A DNA stretch of 64,000 bases from Citrus sinensis. Its lineage: Eukaryota > Streptophyta > Magnoliopsida > Sapindales > Rutaceae. The notes below the pieces were generated by a model that was given only the letters and a program-made list of their open reading frames with translations, made no database searches and was not told where the DNA came from. A program made the translations under genes and the position numbers. Location: positions 3,410,001 to 3,474,000 of the forward strand of contig NC_068564.1 of assembly GCF_022201045.2 (NCBI RefSeq). The letters are read 5' to 3'. Every line of letters begins with the position of its first letter. Position 1 is the first letter of the stretch. Below, piece by piece: positions 12,716 through 24,701 of this stretch.

Positions 12716-12884
12716 TATATGATTTAAGAATATTTTAATATTTTCTCAATATTTATAAGTATACGTGCATAAATGTAAGGAGTCAACTAAGTCAAGGTAT
12801 AGTGAGGTATTTTGGCATGAATGAGGTGTATTTGGAATGGCAAAATCCTCTATGAGTTTGGAGCCTGTTGAGGGGACTTAAAAT

Positions 12885-13235
12885 AAGATTTCTAAATATC
12901 CAACTCAAAAAACTAGCTTATTGGGTGAAGTGACTTACCCTTCTTATAAACTCAAGTATTTCTCCTTTACTATCCAATACGGGACACACCTCAATAATTT
13001 TCCCCGGATGAAACCATTGTCAGACTCCTGTCCTTTCGTCCGACACACCTTAGTTGTTCCACCACCACAATTTATCTACTAGGGTTTATCTTTAATACTA
13101 CTTGTTGGGGGGCTAGGTTTAAGATTTATAGGTATCAAACCCCAAATTAGTTTTTTAAGTGGAGTGACGTACCTTCTTATAAACGCAAGTATCTCTCATT
13201 TACTAGCCAATGTGGGACACCGCTCAACAGAGTCT
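12885..13235. repeat. Two diverged direct copies of a ~130-bp unit
   Basis: Copy one (about 12888-12995) and copy two (about 13112-13221) both run through a GTGAAGTGAC or GTGGAGTGAC motif, then CCTTCTTATAAA, GCAAGTAT or TCAAGTAT, TCTC(C)TTTACTA and TGGGACAC or CGGGACAC. The TATAAA-to-GGGACAC arrangement resembles LTR or promoter fragments dispersed in plant genomes. No element boundary could be fixed. Confidence 0.5.
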
Positions 13236-15226
13236 CATGAGGCCTTACCCTAAATGAGGTGAATTTTGAATAATTTTTGGGGGAATGTGATAGAGAATAT
13301 GAGAAAAATAATTCCCAAATTCTTAATGGGATGAGATTTAGTTTTATACTTCCACCCTACCCCCACCCCCACCTTGATCCTCATTATATATGAATATTTT
13401 TTAATTTTTATTTTATCAATTACAATGTTGGTTAATAAATATTCTTTTTATTTTACCTAATATAAACAAGTTATAATTAAAATAATTAAGAATATTAATA
13501 ATTATTATTAACTTATATGATTAAAATTAATTATAAAATAAATAATTTATTTTAAAAATATTTTTTTATTTATTTTATAATTAAAAATTATAATTCTTTA
13601 AATAAAAATAAAACTATAATTTAAAATAATTCACTACTAATTCAAAATTTAAAAAAAAAACATATAATTAAATTTGATTCTTATTTCACACTTCTGCTCT
13701 GATTTTCACTCCACACTTTCAAATTCTCACTTAATATTCAAAAGCAAACCCTACCGGCGTAGGTTGCTTCTGCCGTATTCCGAGTGGCTAAAGCGAATCC
13801 AGCCCAATCCAGCTCCATTCCATATTTCCGTGTGACCTTGCCGCGTGGACCCCACACCCGCCGCACTTGAATTTGGAAACCAAATCAAAGCTGCACACTT
13901 TTCAGTACGGCGACAAGCCCACGGAAGACGGAACCAGTATGCCGCTAAAGTCCAAACGGTCCCAACCTCAATGAAGTATGTTTTTTCACCTTTTTTTATT
14001 TTTTTAAATAATTGATTTTTTTACCGCAAGGTAAAATAAGAGTTTTCAGGCACATTGATTGATTCCTTTTCGATTGGCGTTTTTTGTCTTCTGCTCTTCA
14101 CACGCCCTCCCATGGCCATACGGTAATATCCTGCTAATAATTAAATTAATTTACCCACGTCACTTTCACGGTTCATAAGTAACTTTAAATGTTGCTTTTT
14201 GATTTTGTGCGGGAGAGTGAGACCCCACCCCACTTTTAGGTGGTGTGACGGTGAAGTGCAGACTAAGTACAATTACGTTTTTGTACATGAGTTTTAATTT
14301 CATTACCCTATTTGGCTCCCACTATTTATGTCTGATAATTAATTATTACGATACCATTTATTTCAATTAATTTTATTCCATATATGAAATATTTTAATCA
14401 CGAACCTACCAATTATTTAAAGCAACTTTTATTACATTCTCCCATAATATTTATTCAATGTCAAATAATAAAAACAAAAATATTAATTTCTTCCATTTTC
14501 TCAGCTAATTTTTAATATTTTTTATTTTTTTATTATTTTACACATAATAATGTTCAATACTTCTAAAATAAATTTACTTTTTGAAATATAACACTATTAT
14601 TTACTTCAACAATAATTAATTACAGCCTAATTAAGCAACTGTAAAGAATACTATATTTTTTACAACACGTTATAAAAAAATTACCAAAATAAAAAAAAAA
14701 AAAGTGGATGGAGTCGAGACTCAGACACGCAACCAATTAGAGTGGTTATTAGTTGAGCATTAATTGTCGTGTTTCTAAGACAAGAAAACCGATTACAGAC
14801 GCATTGTAATAAATCAGGGGCATTCCGGTAATCTCAGACACACTCCTTCTCTCTCCCACACCACACACACTTACTCTGGCCGTCTCTTTCCTTTGTCTCT
14901 GAGGATTAAAAGGCCAAATCCTTGTTACAGTCTCCGATAATCGAAAAATCTCGCCTGTGTAAATCCTAAATATATCGAAAATATTTATTTAACAAAACTT
15001 CCCTCGCCAATTCGCCAATCCCTAACGCCATTAGTCTTATCTAATTTAAATTTATCTCGCGATCCGAGATCCATCCCCCTTCCTTGTATATCACGCATTG
15101 TTGTCGCCACTCGCCAATTTCGCGGCGCAAGCTTAGACTCTCTCCGTTGACCGAAATCGTAATTCAATTTCACACCGAGCGAACTCGAAACTGAACAAAT
15201 TTGAAGATTCTGGAAGCTTCATCTCG

Positions 15227-15514
15227 GTATCTAACTTTACCTTCATATTTTTTCTTCTTTTTCCCTGTTATTCAATGTTCCTGGATAACAATGTTCCTAT
15301 TTTTCGATTATGAAAACTCAAGTTAATTTTTTTAAAATTTTTGTATAAAAGGCAATTGAAAAAATTTCCGTAAATACTCCTCTTTTGCCGCGTCGTTAGT
15401 GTGAATGAGTAACTCTTTTGTTTCCCAAAATTGTAATCTTTTTAATGTCCGTAAATTACTGCTAAATTTGTTTATTGCACGTGATACTTATTATTATTAT
15501 TATTATTTTCTTAG
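15227..15514 (+). other. Probable 5' UTR intron of the TBL gene
   Basis: A donor ATCTCG/GTATCT and an acceptor preceded by a T/A-rich tract and CTTAG/GTTT bracket 288 bp of AT-rich sequence in the leader. Exonic leader on both sides is richer in G/C. This is inferred from consensus only. Confidence 0.5.
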
Positions 15515-15583
15515 GTTTATTGAAGGAGATTGAACAACCTGATCTTAAGTCCAGATAAGGCAACATTGAATTTCTCACTGGAG

Positions 15584-15739
15584 ATGCAATTTTGAAGATA
15601 ATTTCAAGATTGAAGCTCTGCAGATTAGTGGTTTTGTCCAAATCCTGGAAGAAATTTTGCCGTTTTAGAGATCAATATTTTGTGATTTTCAGTTTTAGCA
15701 AGATATTCTGATATAAGGATGTTTGATTGGTTGTGGTAG
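15584..15739 (+). promoter_or_regulatory. Two short upstream ORFs in the TBL leader
   Basis: ATG CAA TTT TGA at 15584-15595 and a six-residue frame MFDWLW at 15719-15739 precede the main ATG at 15757. The second ends only 17 bases before it. Such closely placed uORFs usually lower initiation at the main start. An effect here is inference. Confidence 0.45.
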
Positions 15740-15756
15740 ATAGTTAACACCAAGCT

Positions 15757-18700
15757 ATGACTTTAGCACATTCGCCCAGGGGGCCTTCTCCGATGGCTGC
15801 TTTTCCCCGATCACTTTCGTCCATCCTAGTTTCAGTAGGAGGACTGGCCATGTTCTTGGTTTTTGCTTCTCTACTTTTAGTTTCAAGCCCAATTGGTTCT
15901 ACAGTTCGTGTATACTTTACCGGTTTTGATAAAAAGTTAGATTTTCCTATCTCTCCTAATAATCGGAGTTTCATTGATAACGATGTTTTACCATTGGAGT
16001 CCAGTTTAAAAGATGCCGAGAAGTCAAATAGCTCTTCGGTTGATTTGTCATTTGGTTCAAGAAAAGAAGAGGAGGCCAGAAATGGTAGCGTTGCCTTCAG
16101 TTATGCAAAAGATGTTGAAATTGGGAAAGAAGGTCATCTGGGATCATCAGAAAACTCTGGCAGCATATATATAGGATCGAACAATACCAATAACTTAGCA
16201 AAATTGGCAATGCCTGCTTTACCTTCTCCACCTCCCTCCAACAATAACACCCAGATTGATTTTGTTGCATCAGGTATATCTATTGAACTTATTGTGATAA
16301 TCTTACTTGTTTTTAGGATATGATTATTGTTCCAGTTGTGTTTGGATTTGCTTCAATTTTGGAAACTTTCTTTTCTGACAACTTGTATATGAGGATATTG
16401 ATTCATTATGTTTACCTCTTTAGTAAAGTCTCAAATATGGTAACTTGCCATAACACTTATTATATGTAACAACAATGTACTTCTCAAGTGACTAACGAGC
16501 ACAGTTTTATCATTGCCTTTATATGGGTACAAAATTCTTCCAGTAGAGAGCCAAAAGAGGGAAAAGTTTCCTTGAGATGCTGCATCTGCCTACCATTTTT
16601 GTGGCTTATCATCAGCCAAATATGGTTTAGGAGTGTGTAACTAGCTGAAAGAATGTTCTGCATTTATTGATGATGCAACTTGCTAAGCTGTATAAGATTA
16701 GCCTTGATGGTATACTGATGGAAATAAATTAAGTGACTATAACATGCTAAGTAAATAATACATACTGATGGAAATAAATTAAGTGACTATAACATGCTAA
16801 GTAAATAATACAGTTAGAAATTGAAAAGCATTATTAAGATATGGATGCAGTTGATCAGTCACTAATATATCATTTCTGAAGTAGAAGCAGAATTCATAAT
16901 TTTGCATACTTATAAATTTCTTTTTAACGTCTAATTCCGATCCTCCATACTCATTTTCTAGAGTCTCTAATCTGTAACTTGATTATGTTTTTTTGCAGGT
17001 TGTGATCTATACCACGGAAGTTGGTTTTATGATTCTTCAGGACCAGTGTACACCAACAACACATGTCCTGTCATAACACAGATGCAGAACTGCCAAGGAA
17101 ATGGAAGACCCGACAAGGAATATGAGAATTGGCGGTGGAGGCCTGCTGAATGCGACCTCCCTCGATTTGATGGTAAGAAATTTCTGGAGTTGATGAGGGG
17201 GAAGACACTAGCTTTCATTGGGGACTCAGTTGCTCGAAATCAGATGGAATCAATGTTGTGCCTTCTCTGGCAGGTATCTAAAATTCTCACTGTGTTATTA
17301 CTTTGTGTGCAAAATTTTACCCCAAATCTACTCGCATCTACTTATATATTACAATGTGGTAGATGAAGCTATGTTCTTATATTTTTAGTTACTTCACTGG
17401 AGGTTTTTTTTTGCATTAATGCTTAGCGGACGGATTTATAGCCTTGATGGTATTCGCTCTGTATATACTCTCTTTTTTTATTTATTTTTTCCTTTGGTGT
17501 TTTTACTTAACAAACTCTAAAACTCAACAATTACATAGAGAGCTGAAATTATCAAACAATTTTTTTCCCTGATGATTGTATGCACCTTGACTTATAGACA
17601 ACTGGTAGTCATCTACGGCAGCAATTCAGATATTAAAGTTCATTCTCCCATCCACTCACCTATCTCTGGCCCGATAAGATAAACGCTAATTATAGTTTGG
17701 GTGGATGGCATATAGGCTTGCAAGTCTCATGTTAGAGTCTTAGACCTATCTCCACTGCCTAGTTGAAACCTGAAATTCGGTGCGGTTAATTTAACTGGTC
17801 AAAAAATATGCAATTAGTCTATAATGTTGCGAGAACCTATGTCTTTTGTATTTGTTATCAAATCTCACGTCTTATTACTTTTTTGGGCCTGGAAAATATA
17901 TAGTGGAAAAATTTTCTCTCTTATTTTCTTCACCTTTTCATATTCCAGGCTGACAAGAGTTTGCCTACCATGTTAGTTTTAGGTCGCTGTGGTTAATTGT
18001 AATTCCTATTGGGATGTGGCGTGATTTTCATTGAAAAGGAAGTGTTCTCTTTGCTTCTCTATTACTCATTATGTTAATTTGGTATCAAGTTCCTTCAGAA
18101 AAAGTAAATAAAGATCATTGGAAAATTTCAGGTAGAAGTACCAAAAAACCGAGGGAACCGAAGAATGCAACGATGGTACTTCAAGTCAACGTCTGTTACG
18201 ATTGTTCGGATATGGTCATCTTGGCTTGTAAAAAAAATTAATGAACCATTTGATTTTACTCCAGCGGGTGTTGACAAGCTCCATCTTGATGCGCCAGATG
18301 AGAACTTCATGGAATTCGTACCGACTTTTGACGTGATTGTTCTTTCTTCGGGCCACTGGTTTGCCAAGCAGTCAGTCTATATCTTGAACAATGAGATTGT
18401 GGGAGGACAGTTATGGTGGCCAGACAAGTCTCGGCCCATGAAGGTTAACAACGTCGATGCATTTGGAATCTCTGTTGAAACAATTATGACTGCTATTGCT
18501 ACACATCCAAATTACACAGGTCTGACCATTGTGCGTTCCTATTCGCCCGATCATTATGAGGGTGGCACATGGAATACAGGTGGTTCGTGCACAGGAAAGG
18601 AAAAGCCTCTTGCAGTTGGTGAGTTAGTGAAAAATGGATTTACAGAAGTAATGCATGAAAAGCAAGTGGCAGGTTTCAACAATGCAATCAAGAAGGCAAC

Positions 18701-18941
18701 GAATAAATCAAAGTTGAGGTTGATGGATATCACTGAAGCCTTTGGGTACCGCCATGATGGGCATCCAGGCCCTTATCGAAATCCTGACCCAAACAAGATC
18801 ACAAAACGCGGCCCAGATGGAAGGCCTCCACCACAAGATTGCTTACACTGGTGCATGCCGGGACCAGTTGATACCTGGAATGAACTTGTGCTTGAGATCA
18901 TAAGGAGAGAGTTCGAAGGCAACCAAAGTTCTTTATCATGA
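15757..18941 (+). CDS. TBL18: TRICHOME BIREFRINGENCE-LIKE polysaccharide O-acetyltransferase
   Basis: Three exons, 15757-16273, 16999-17273 and 18132-18941, give 533 aa with phases that join cleanly. A single hydrophobic segment at about residues 22-46 (SSILVSVGGLAMFLVFASLL) is a type II Golgi anchor. It is followed by a Ser/Asn-rich stem to ~170. The PMR5N/TBL catalytic region starts at CDLYHGSWFYD, has the GDS motif in AFIGDSVARNQMESMLCLLW, and ends with the DxxH-type motif in DCLHWCMPGPVDTWNE. GDS and DxxH are the catalytic signatures of TBL enzymes, which acetylate xylan, xyloglucan or mannan. Clade assignment to TBL17/YLS7 and TBL18 rests on the short stem and on adjacency to CLPT, so the symbol is provisional. 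The substrate cannot be told from sequence. Confidence 0.85.
16712..16811. repeat. Perfect 50-bp tandem duplication in TBL intron 1
   Basis: The 50-bp unit beginning ATACTGATGGAAATAAATTA is repeated head to tail with no mismatch (16712-16761 and 16762-16811). Perfect identity implies a recent event or an assembly artefact. Confidence 0.95.
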
Positions 18942-19660
18942 GATTGATGTGTATTGGTTGGAAAATGTCCATTTCATGTGAAGGGTAAGTTGAGTTTATG
19001 ATTAGCCTGACATGACACGAGCTTATTCTTTTTGTTTATTCAGTATACAGTTTGATAGGAACAGAAAATTTGTAGAGAAAATGTCTGTTGTAAGAGATTG
19101 GGGGTGGTGGGTATCAGCAGCTAGTAGCTGTAATTCTAGACACTTTCAATATAAAGTAAAATCTACTACTGAATTTCAATGCCTTTTTGAAAGAAATGAT
19201 CTGTTGTTTTCCATCTACTTGTACAGTTGTACCAAGTTCTGCTGCTAAATAACCAGCCCCAGGTGACTTATTTCCAAGTAGTGGGTGAAAACTTATATTT
19301 TGGAGGAATTAAAATGTTCTATTTTCAATTCAATTATCCACCGAATATAATTGTAATACAAGTAAAGAAGAGATATCAGAGCAGGAAAATTCAAAACAGC
19401 TCTATTCTATATGCATTTTTAAATAATTATAAAATCCTATTTATCTATTTCTAATATTTTGTAGAAGGGTTAATGTCTATTATTGGAAAGATGAGAGATT
19501 GATGCACTTTGACAAATTAATGGATAAAGTCCTGTTAAACAAATTAAAAATTTTTGAATTACTTTGAAATATGAGGAAACAATAAGTAAAATTTTAAAAA
19601 TCAATATTCGAACACCAACATCCCATCACCTTTGAACATAACGCTTCTTACGAAATTTCA
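18942..19660. other. 3' UTR and intergenic region after TBL
   Basis: The sequence after the TBL stop looks transcribed for ~300 bp and then becomes AT-rich. No other gene is seen. Confidence 0.5.
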
Positions 19661-19668
19661 TTTCCATC

Positions 19669-20110
19669 AAACGGCCGATGATAGTTTGTTTTTTGTTTGT
19701 ACAATTTGCGAAACTTCCTATCAGACGTACGATAAAGACATAAAAGCGCGTCCATGCAGCACAAGAATAAAAGAAAAGGTCCCCAATGGCCATAAGTGTG
19801 ACGTGTTTAATTTTTGATTGGTAGAGTCAAATGTACCCATACACCCAGTAGTACTTGATAGAAACCCCCTCCTCTTTATCCTAATTAATTAATCCCGGAT
19901 TTATAGACCGTCCGTACCGTACATAAATGAAAATGAACGGCCAGATCGAAGCACAAGCATAGAAACAAACACACAGGATCTGAGACCTTGCCCCTGAGGA
20001 ATTTGAAATTGAAGCCCCATATTGGTCCCAGGCGAATCAAATCTCCGCCACCATTTAAAAACACATCCTTAACAAGCGCTGTTTAACGGTCATATTTCCC
20101 CAAACGGCTA
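19669..20110. promoter_or_regulatory. Cluster of MSA-like (AACGG) elements upstream of MAP65-3
   Basis: Four AACGG cores on the plus strand lie at 19670-19674 (CAAACGGCCG), 19936-19940 (TGAACGGCCA), 20085-20089 (TTTAACGGTCA) and 20103-20107 (CCAAACGGCTA). MSA elements (consensus around YCYAACGGYYA) bind MYB3R factors and drive G2/M transcription. MAP65-3 is a known cytokinesis gene with this expression type. The two most proximal copies are 14 bases apart, near the likely transcription start. Confidence 0.6.
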
Positions 20111-20415
20111 CCTTTCTCTCTCCCCCTTAACTTCTTTTGCATCAAAAAAATTCAAACCTCATTTCTCGCACAGTTCATTACAAAACTCATTTTCCGGGAA
20201 AAAGGAAAATAATTTTCAGGAAAACAAACACACAAAAACAAAATCCCACTTCTGCTAAGGGAACAAAAAAAAAAAGAGAAGATAATTTGAAAGCAAAATC
20301 GCTCAGGCAATTCTCTTTTCTTCAGATTTATCTTCAGATCTCCATTTCCACTCTCTCTTTCTTCCTCTTGTTATCTCAATCCCCCGTTTGGCTGGCGAGA
20401 AAGTGCAGAAAAGAA

Positions 20416-20612
20416 GTAAGCTTATAGTTTTTTTTTTTTTAATTAAGCTTATAGTTAATTAAAGTGATGAATAAGTAATCACGAATACGACGAAAAGAAG
20501 ATAAATTTGAACAAATATTTACTAGTTAGGTTTTCAGGAATTTAGGATTTTTTTTCTAAAAAAAATTATTATTATTTTTTAATGTGCCTTACTAAGATAA
20601 TTGTTATTACAG
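20416..20612 (+). other. Probable 5' UTR intron of MAP65-3
   Basis: A donor AGAA/GTAAGCTT and an acceptor TTGTTATTACAG 19 bases before the ATG bracket AT-rich sequence. Inferred from splice consensus only. Confidence 0.45.
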
Positions 20613-20631
20613 TTCAGAATAGTTCAACAAC

Positions 20632-23600
20632 ATGGCTAATCATAACGATCCGCTGCTGCAAGTGGAGACTACATGCGGATCACTTCTTTATGAACTTCAG
20701 GTTACTTATTTACTCACGAACCCTTGGACAAAAAGTGCCTTAAATCTTCCTTTTTGGGATAATCTTTTCATTTTTTTTTTTAAACTGATAATTTGGTTTC
20801 CTGTGATGATCAGATAATTTGGGATGAAGTTGGGGAGACAGACACTGACAGGGATAAAATGTTGCTCGAGCTTGAACAAGAGTGCCTTGAAGTATACAGA
20901 AGAAAGGTGGATCAAGCCAATCGATGTCGAGCACAGCTGAGGCAGGCAATTGCTGACTCTGAAGCCGATCTTGCTGCTATCTGCTCTGCTATGGGGGAGC
21001 GACCAGTGCATATTAGGCAGGTTAGAATTTAATTATATCTCATCTAGATTGGATCATTTTGCAAATAATAATGGGGAGTCAAGTCAATTGTTGAGTTTTT
21101 ATTTACATAAATTGGTCATATTTTGATAACCATATCTGGGAGTTCAAGTTAATATCTGTGCAAGTTGTGAAAGCATTATGTAAACTAGGAAATGATATTC
21201 TCAATGCCAACCATTGTTGGTTTGATTGGAGATCGAAAATGTGAGAATGAATATTTTGGCTGGATTTTATTTGAATAAATGGCAAACCACGGTATTATGT
21301 TTGTGTTAAGTTTTCAAAAGTTAGGTTAAATTAACTTGGAAAGCAATTTGGGAGAAGAAATTGTAAAGGTAGCAAAGACCTGCGAAATCTAAAAGTTTGA
21401 TTTCAATTTGTAAGCAGTGAAGTTATTGCTTGGATATTTAGATAAGTTTCTAGTCCCCTTTTCACTATTTTGGTTTTCTGAAAATACATTTGTCTGAAGT
21501 TTAGCATGTTTAGTACCTACTTGAAACTCTTTGCTTATGGTCTATGGCCTGTACTTTCAGTCTGATCAAACTGCAGAAAGCTTGAAGGAAGAGCTCAGGA
21601 GAATTCTTCCACAAGTGGAGGAAATGCGGAAAAGGAAATCCGACCGAAAAAAACAATTTGTAGATGTATTAGAGCAAATAGAGATGATCAAAAGTGAGAT
21701 CCTTGGGTCAACAGTATATATTTCTTCTAAAACAGTCGTGGATGATGCAGATTTGTCTTTGAGAAAGCTTGAAGAATTTCACAGAGAGCTCCATGAACTT
21801 CAGAAAGAGAAGGTTGAAACGACTTTCTCTTCTGTTTTATTTGTGCTCTTATGTGATTAAACATCAGGTGTCATCTTTCTACGATTTTGAACTTAGTGAT
21901 CTTCATTCTTTCTATGCAGAGCAATAGGCTGAAGCAGGTTCAGGACCACCTAAACACTTTGAGTTCTCTTTGCTCAGTGCTTGGAATTGATTTCAAGCAC
22001 ACAGTTAGTGATATTCATCCTAGCTTCTGCGAGAATGAAGGATCAATGAGTATAAGTAATGATGCAATAGAACGGTTGACTATAGCAATACACAAGCTGC
22101 GGGAGGTTAAGATACAGAGAATGCAAAAGGTAAATAGCAGTTTTAATTATCTATCCATAAGATGATGGTAATTTTATTCTGATGAGTCCTTAAATTCTCT
22201 ACTTTCTCTTTGAGCATAATGAAACTTTGGGCCATGGCAGCTCCAAGATCTTGCAACTACTATGTTAGAGCTATGGAATTTGATGGATACTCCTGTGGAA
22301 GAGCAGCAAGCATTTCAGAGTGTTACCTGTAATATAGCTGCTTCTGAACATGAAATAACTGAACCCAACACTCTCTCTGTGGACTTCATTAGTTATGTAA
22401 GTCATTAGCATATGAAAACTGGTTACTCTAAGCTTTTCTCAGGTCTTTTGGTTTGTGTAATTTTAAAGTCAGCATGCATTTGCTTTTGGGTGTGCTAAAG
22501 TAGTAAATACATTTTTCAGGTAGAGACAGAAGTGTCTCGGTTGGAAGAATTGAAGACAAGCAAAATGAAAGAGCTTGTTCTGAAGAAGAGGTTAGAGCTA
22601 GAGGAGATCTGCAGAAATACACATATGGTTCCAGAAAATGATCATTCTATCGAATATGCTATTGAAGCCATCGAGTCTGGTATCTGCTGCGCTTATATAT
22701 ACTTCATTAGTGAACTTACTTTTATCTCAAATGATCACTGAATATTTGTCTATTTCTATGACCGCAGGAGCCATGGACACAGCTAATGTGCTTGAACAGA
22801 TTGAACTTCAAATAGCTAAGGTTAAAGAGGAAGCTTTTAGCAGGAAAGAAATACTCGAAAGGGTTGAGAAATGGTTGGGAGCATGTGAAGAGGAGTGCTG
22901 GCTTGAAGAATATAACAGGGTTGGCAGTTAGAACCATCTCTTTATATTTATATTTTCTTAAATAATATCTTAATTTCTTTGCTTAATTTTTCACCTGTGG
23001 TGGTTATGCAGGACGATAACCGATACAATGCTGGAAAAGGTGCCCATCTAACTCTCAAGCGTGCTGAGAAAGCTCGTTCACTGGTGAATAAACTTCCGGG
23101 GATGGTAGAAGCATTGGCTTCAAAAACCATTGCATGGGAAAAAGAGAGAGGCGTTGAGTTCTTATATGATGGTGTAAGTACTTTTCTTCTATTTTTGTTG
23201 GGAATTAGATCCCTGACTGGTTCCAATTTTGTCCTTGTATAAATGTTTGGTTACTTCTCCAAAATCATCTGAACTCTTTCCTTTGCACTTTTCAGGTTCG
23301 TCTACTTTCTATGCTTGAAGAGTACACGATACTACGGCAAGAGAAAGAGCAAGAACGCCGTAGGCAGCGAGTATGAATCTTTTCACTCATTCTATACCTA
23401 ATACCGTGTTTATTTTTCCAATTACCATGGTGCTTTTCTTTGTTGATATTTTGCAAATTATGATCTGTTTACAATTGTCTTTTTAGGACCAGAAGAAACT
23501 TCAAGGTCAACTTATAGCGGAGCAAGAAGCTCTTTATGGGTCAAAACCAAGCCCTTCAAAAACCCAGAGTGTGAAGAAAGCCCCTAGAGTTTCAACAGGA

Positions 23601-24701
23601 AGTGTAAGTCATAGAAGACTTTCTGTAGGAGGAGCAATGCTTCAGACTCCGAAACCTGAATTACCTACCACAAAAGCTACTCCACATCCACGAACTGTCA
23701 AGAAAATTGACCGTATACTCCAAAATGACCATACAAATATCCGTATGGATGATGGTTTTGCAGCTTTATCAGCTGGTAATTTCTTGGAACATCACTTCTA
23801 AAATTTTTATAAATATTACAGGCACTTACCTTATACCTCGTACAAACTTGGCAAATGCTTTATCTCTAATTCTATTTCTCTGAAAGAACTATCATATCAG
23901 CTTATTGAAGCACACATTTTATGCTTCTATATTTTATAGTAGTAACTAGAAAAAAAAGCAGATCTCACTAGCCTTTAGTTTAAAAGAAAAAAAATAAAAA
24001 ATGAAAAAAACTCAGGTGGTATTGATCTTGGCAAAATACTGCTCAAACATCTTTAGTGTAGGGCATTCCTAGAGATCCCTTCCAGGTTTCATGAATCTTG
24101 TATGATTCACTGATAAGTAATTTTCAAAATCGGCTGATAACTGATGGCCTAAGAAATAAATTGGTTTCAGCCTTTTTGATCTTCCTGTTCTTTGGATCCC
24201 ATTATTTTTCTCATTTCTGTCCACTGTTTTGCAGGTAGGAGAGGTTTGGACATTGCTGGTTTCCCGATAAAAAAACACTCCTTAGGTGCTTGTGAACCAC
24301 AGTCACCAATGATACGGAAACCCTTTTCTCCCATCTCTTCCACTGCATCATCAAAATCTAATATCATTAATTGGTTGGAAGATTTGAATTCACATGGAGA
24401 GACAACAATGCAGAAAGCAGCTCCACCTATTGAGTCATTTACTACTCCTTCAAAGACAAATACTCTCGTGGATGAAGAGAACAGGACTCCGAAGGCAATG
24501 CCAATTCCAGTTCCCTCAACACCTTCAACAGTGTCGGTGCCAATGCAGACAGCTATCACTCCCGCACATGCATCTGCTCCAATCCCTTATGGCACTACTC
24601 AAGTTGAGGAAACTGCGGAAGAGATTGAGTACTCATTCGAGGAAAGAAGGGCAGGTTTCGTGCTACCGAAAACTCACGTAAAGCCATTGATACAAGTTTG
24701 A
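20632..24701 (+). CDS. MAP65-3: Microtubule-associated protein MAP65-3 (PRC1/Ase1 family)
   Basis: Eleven exons: 20632-20700, 20814-21020, 21561-21812, 21920-22129, 22241-22396, 22520-22679, 22768-22919, 23012-23173, 23296-23370, 23487-23775 and 24235-24701. They join in frame to 732 aa (~707 in Arabidopsis). Residues ~1-460 are almost continuous helix and coiled coil (dimerisation rod). The conserved microtubule-binding spectrin-like part includes [20 protein letters not shown] and [19 protein letters not shown]. The basic tail has RKPFSPIS, repeated S/T-P sites and a terminal [14 protein letters not shown] box. MAP65-3 cross-links antiparallel microtubules at the phragmoplast midline and is needed for cytokinesis. 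The tail S/T-P sites fit MAP kinase and CDK control. The last exons distinguish it from MAP65-1. Neighbour AHL matches At5g51590/At5g51600 as I recall it. Confidence 0.93.

Larger units (their letters stand above)
11187..14880. other. Long intergenic region between CLPT and TBL
   Basis: The ~100 bp next to 11186 should hold the CLPT leader and promoter. No other gene is supported. Contents seen: poly-T tracts (11515-11536), a degenerate short-period repeat (12490-12715), a diverged direct duplication (12885-13235), extreme AT-rich DNA (13380-13680), and a GC-richer 13740-13980 patch that may be a decayed exon or promoter but has no frame I recognise. Confidence 0.5.
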
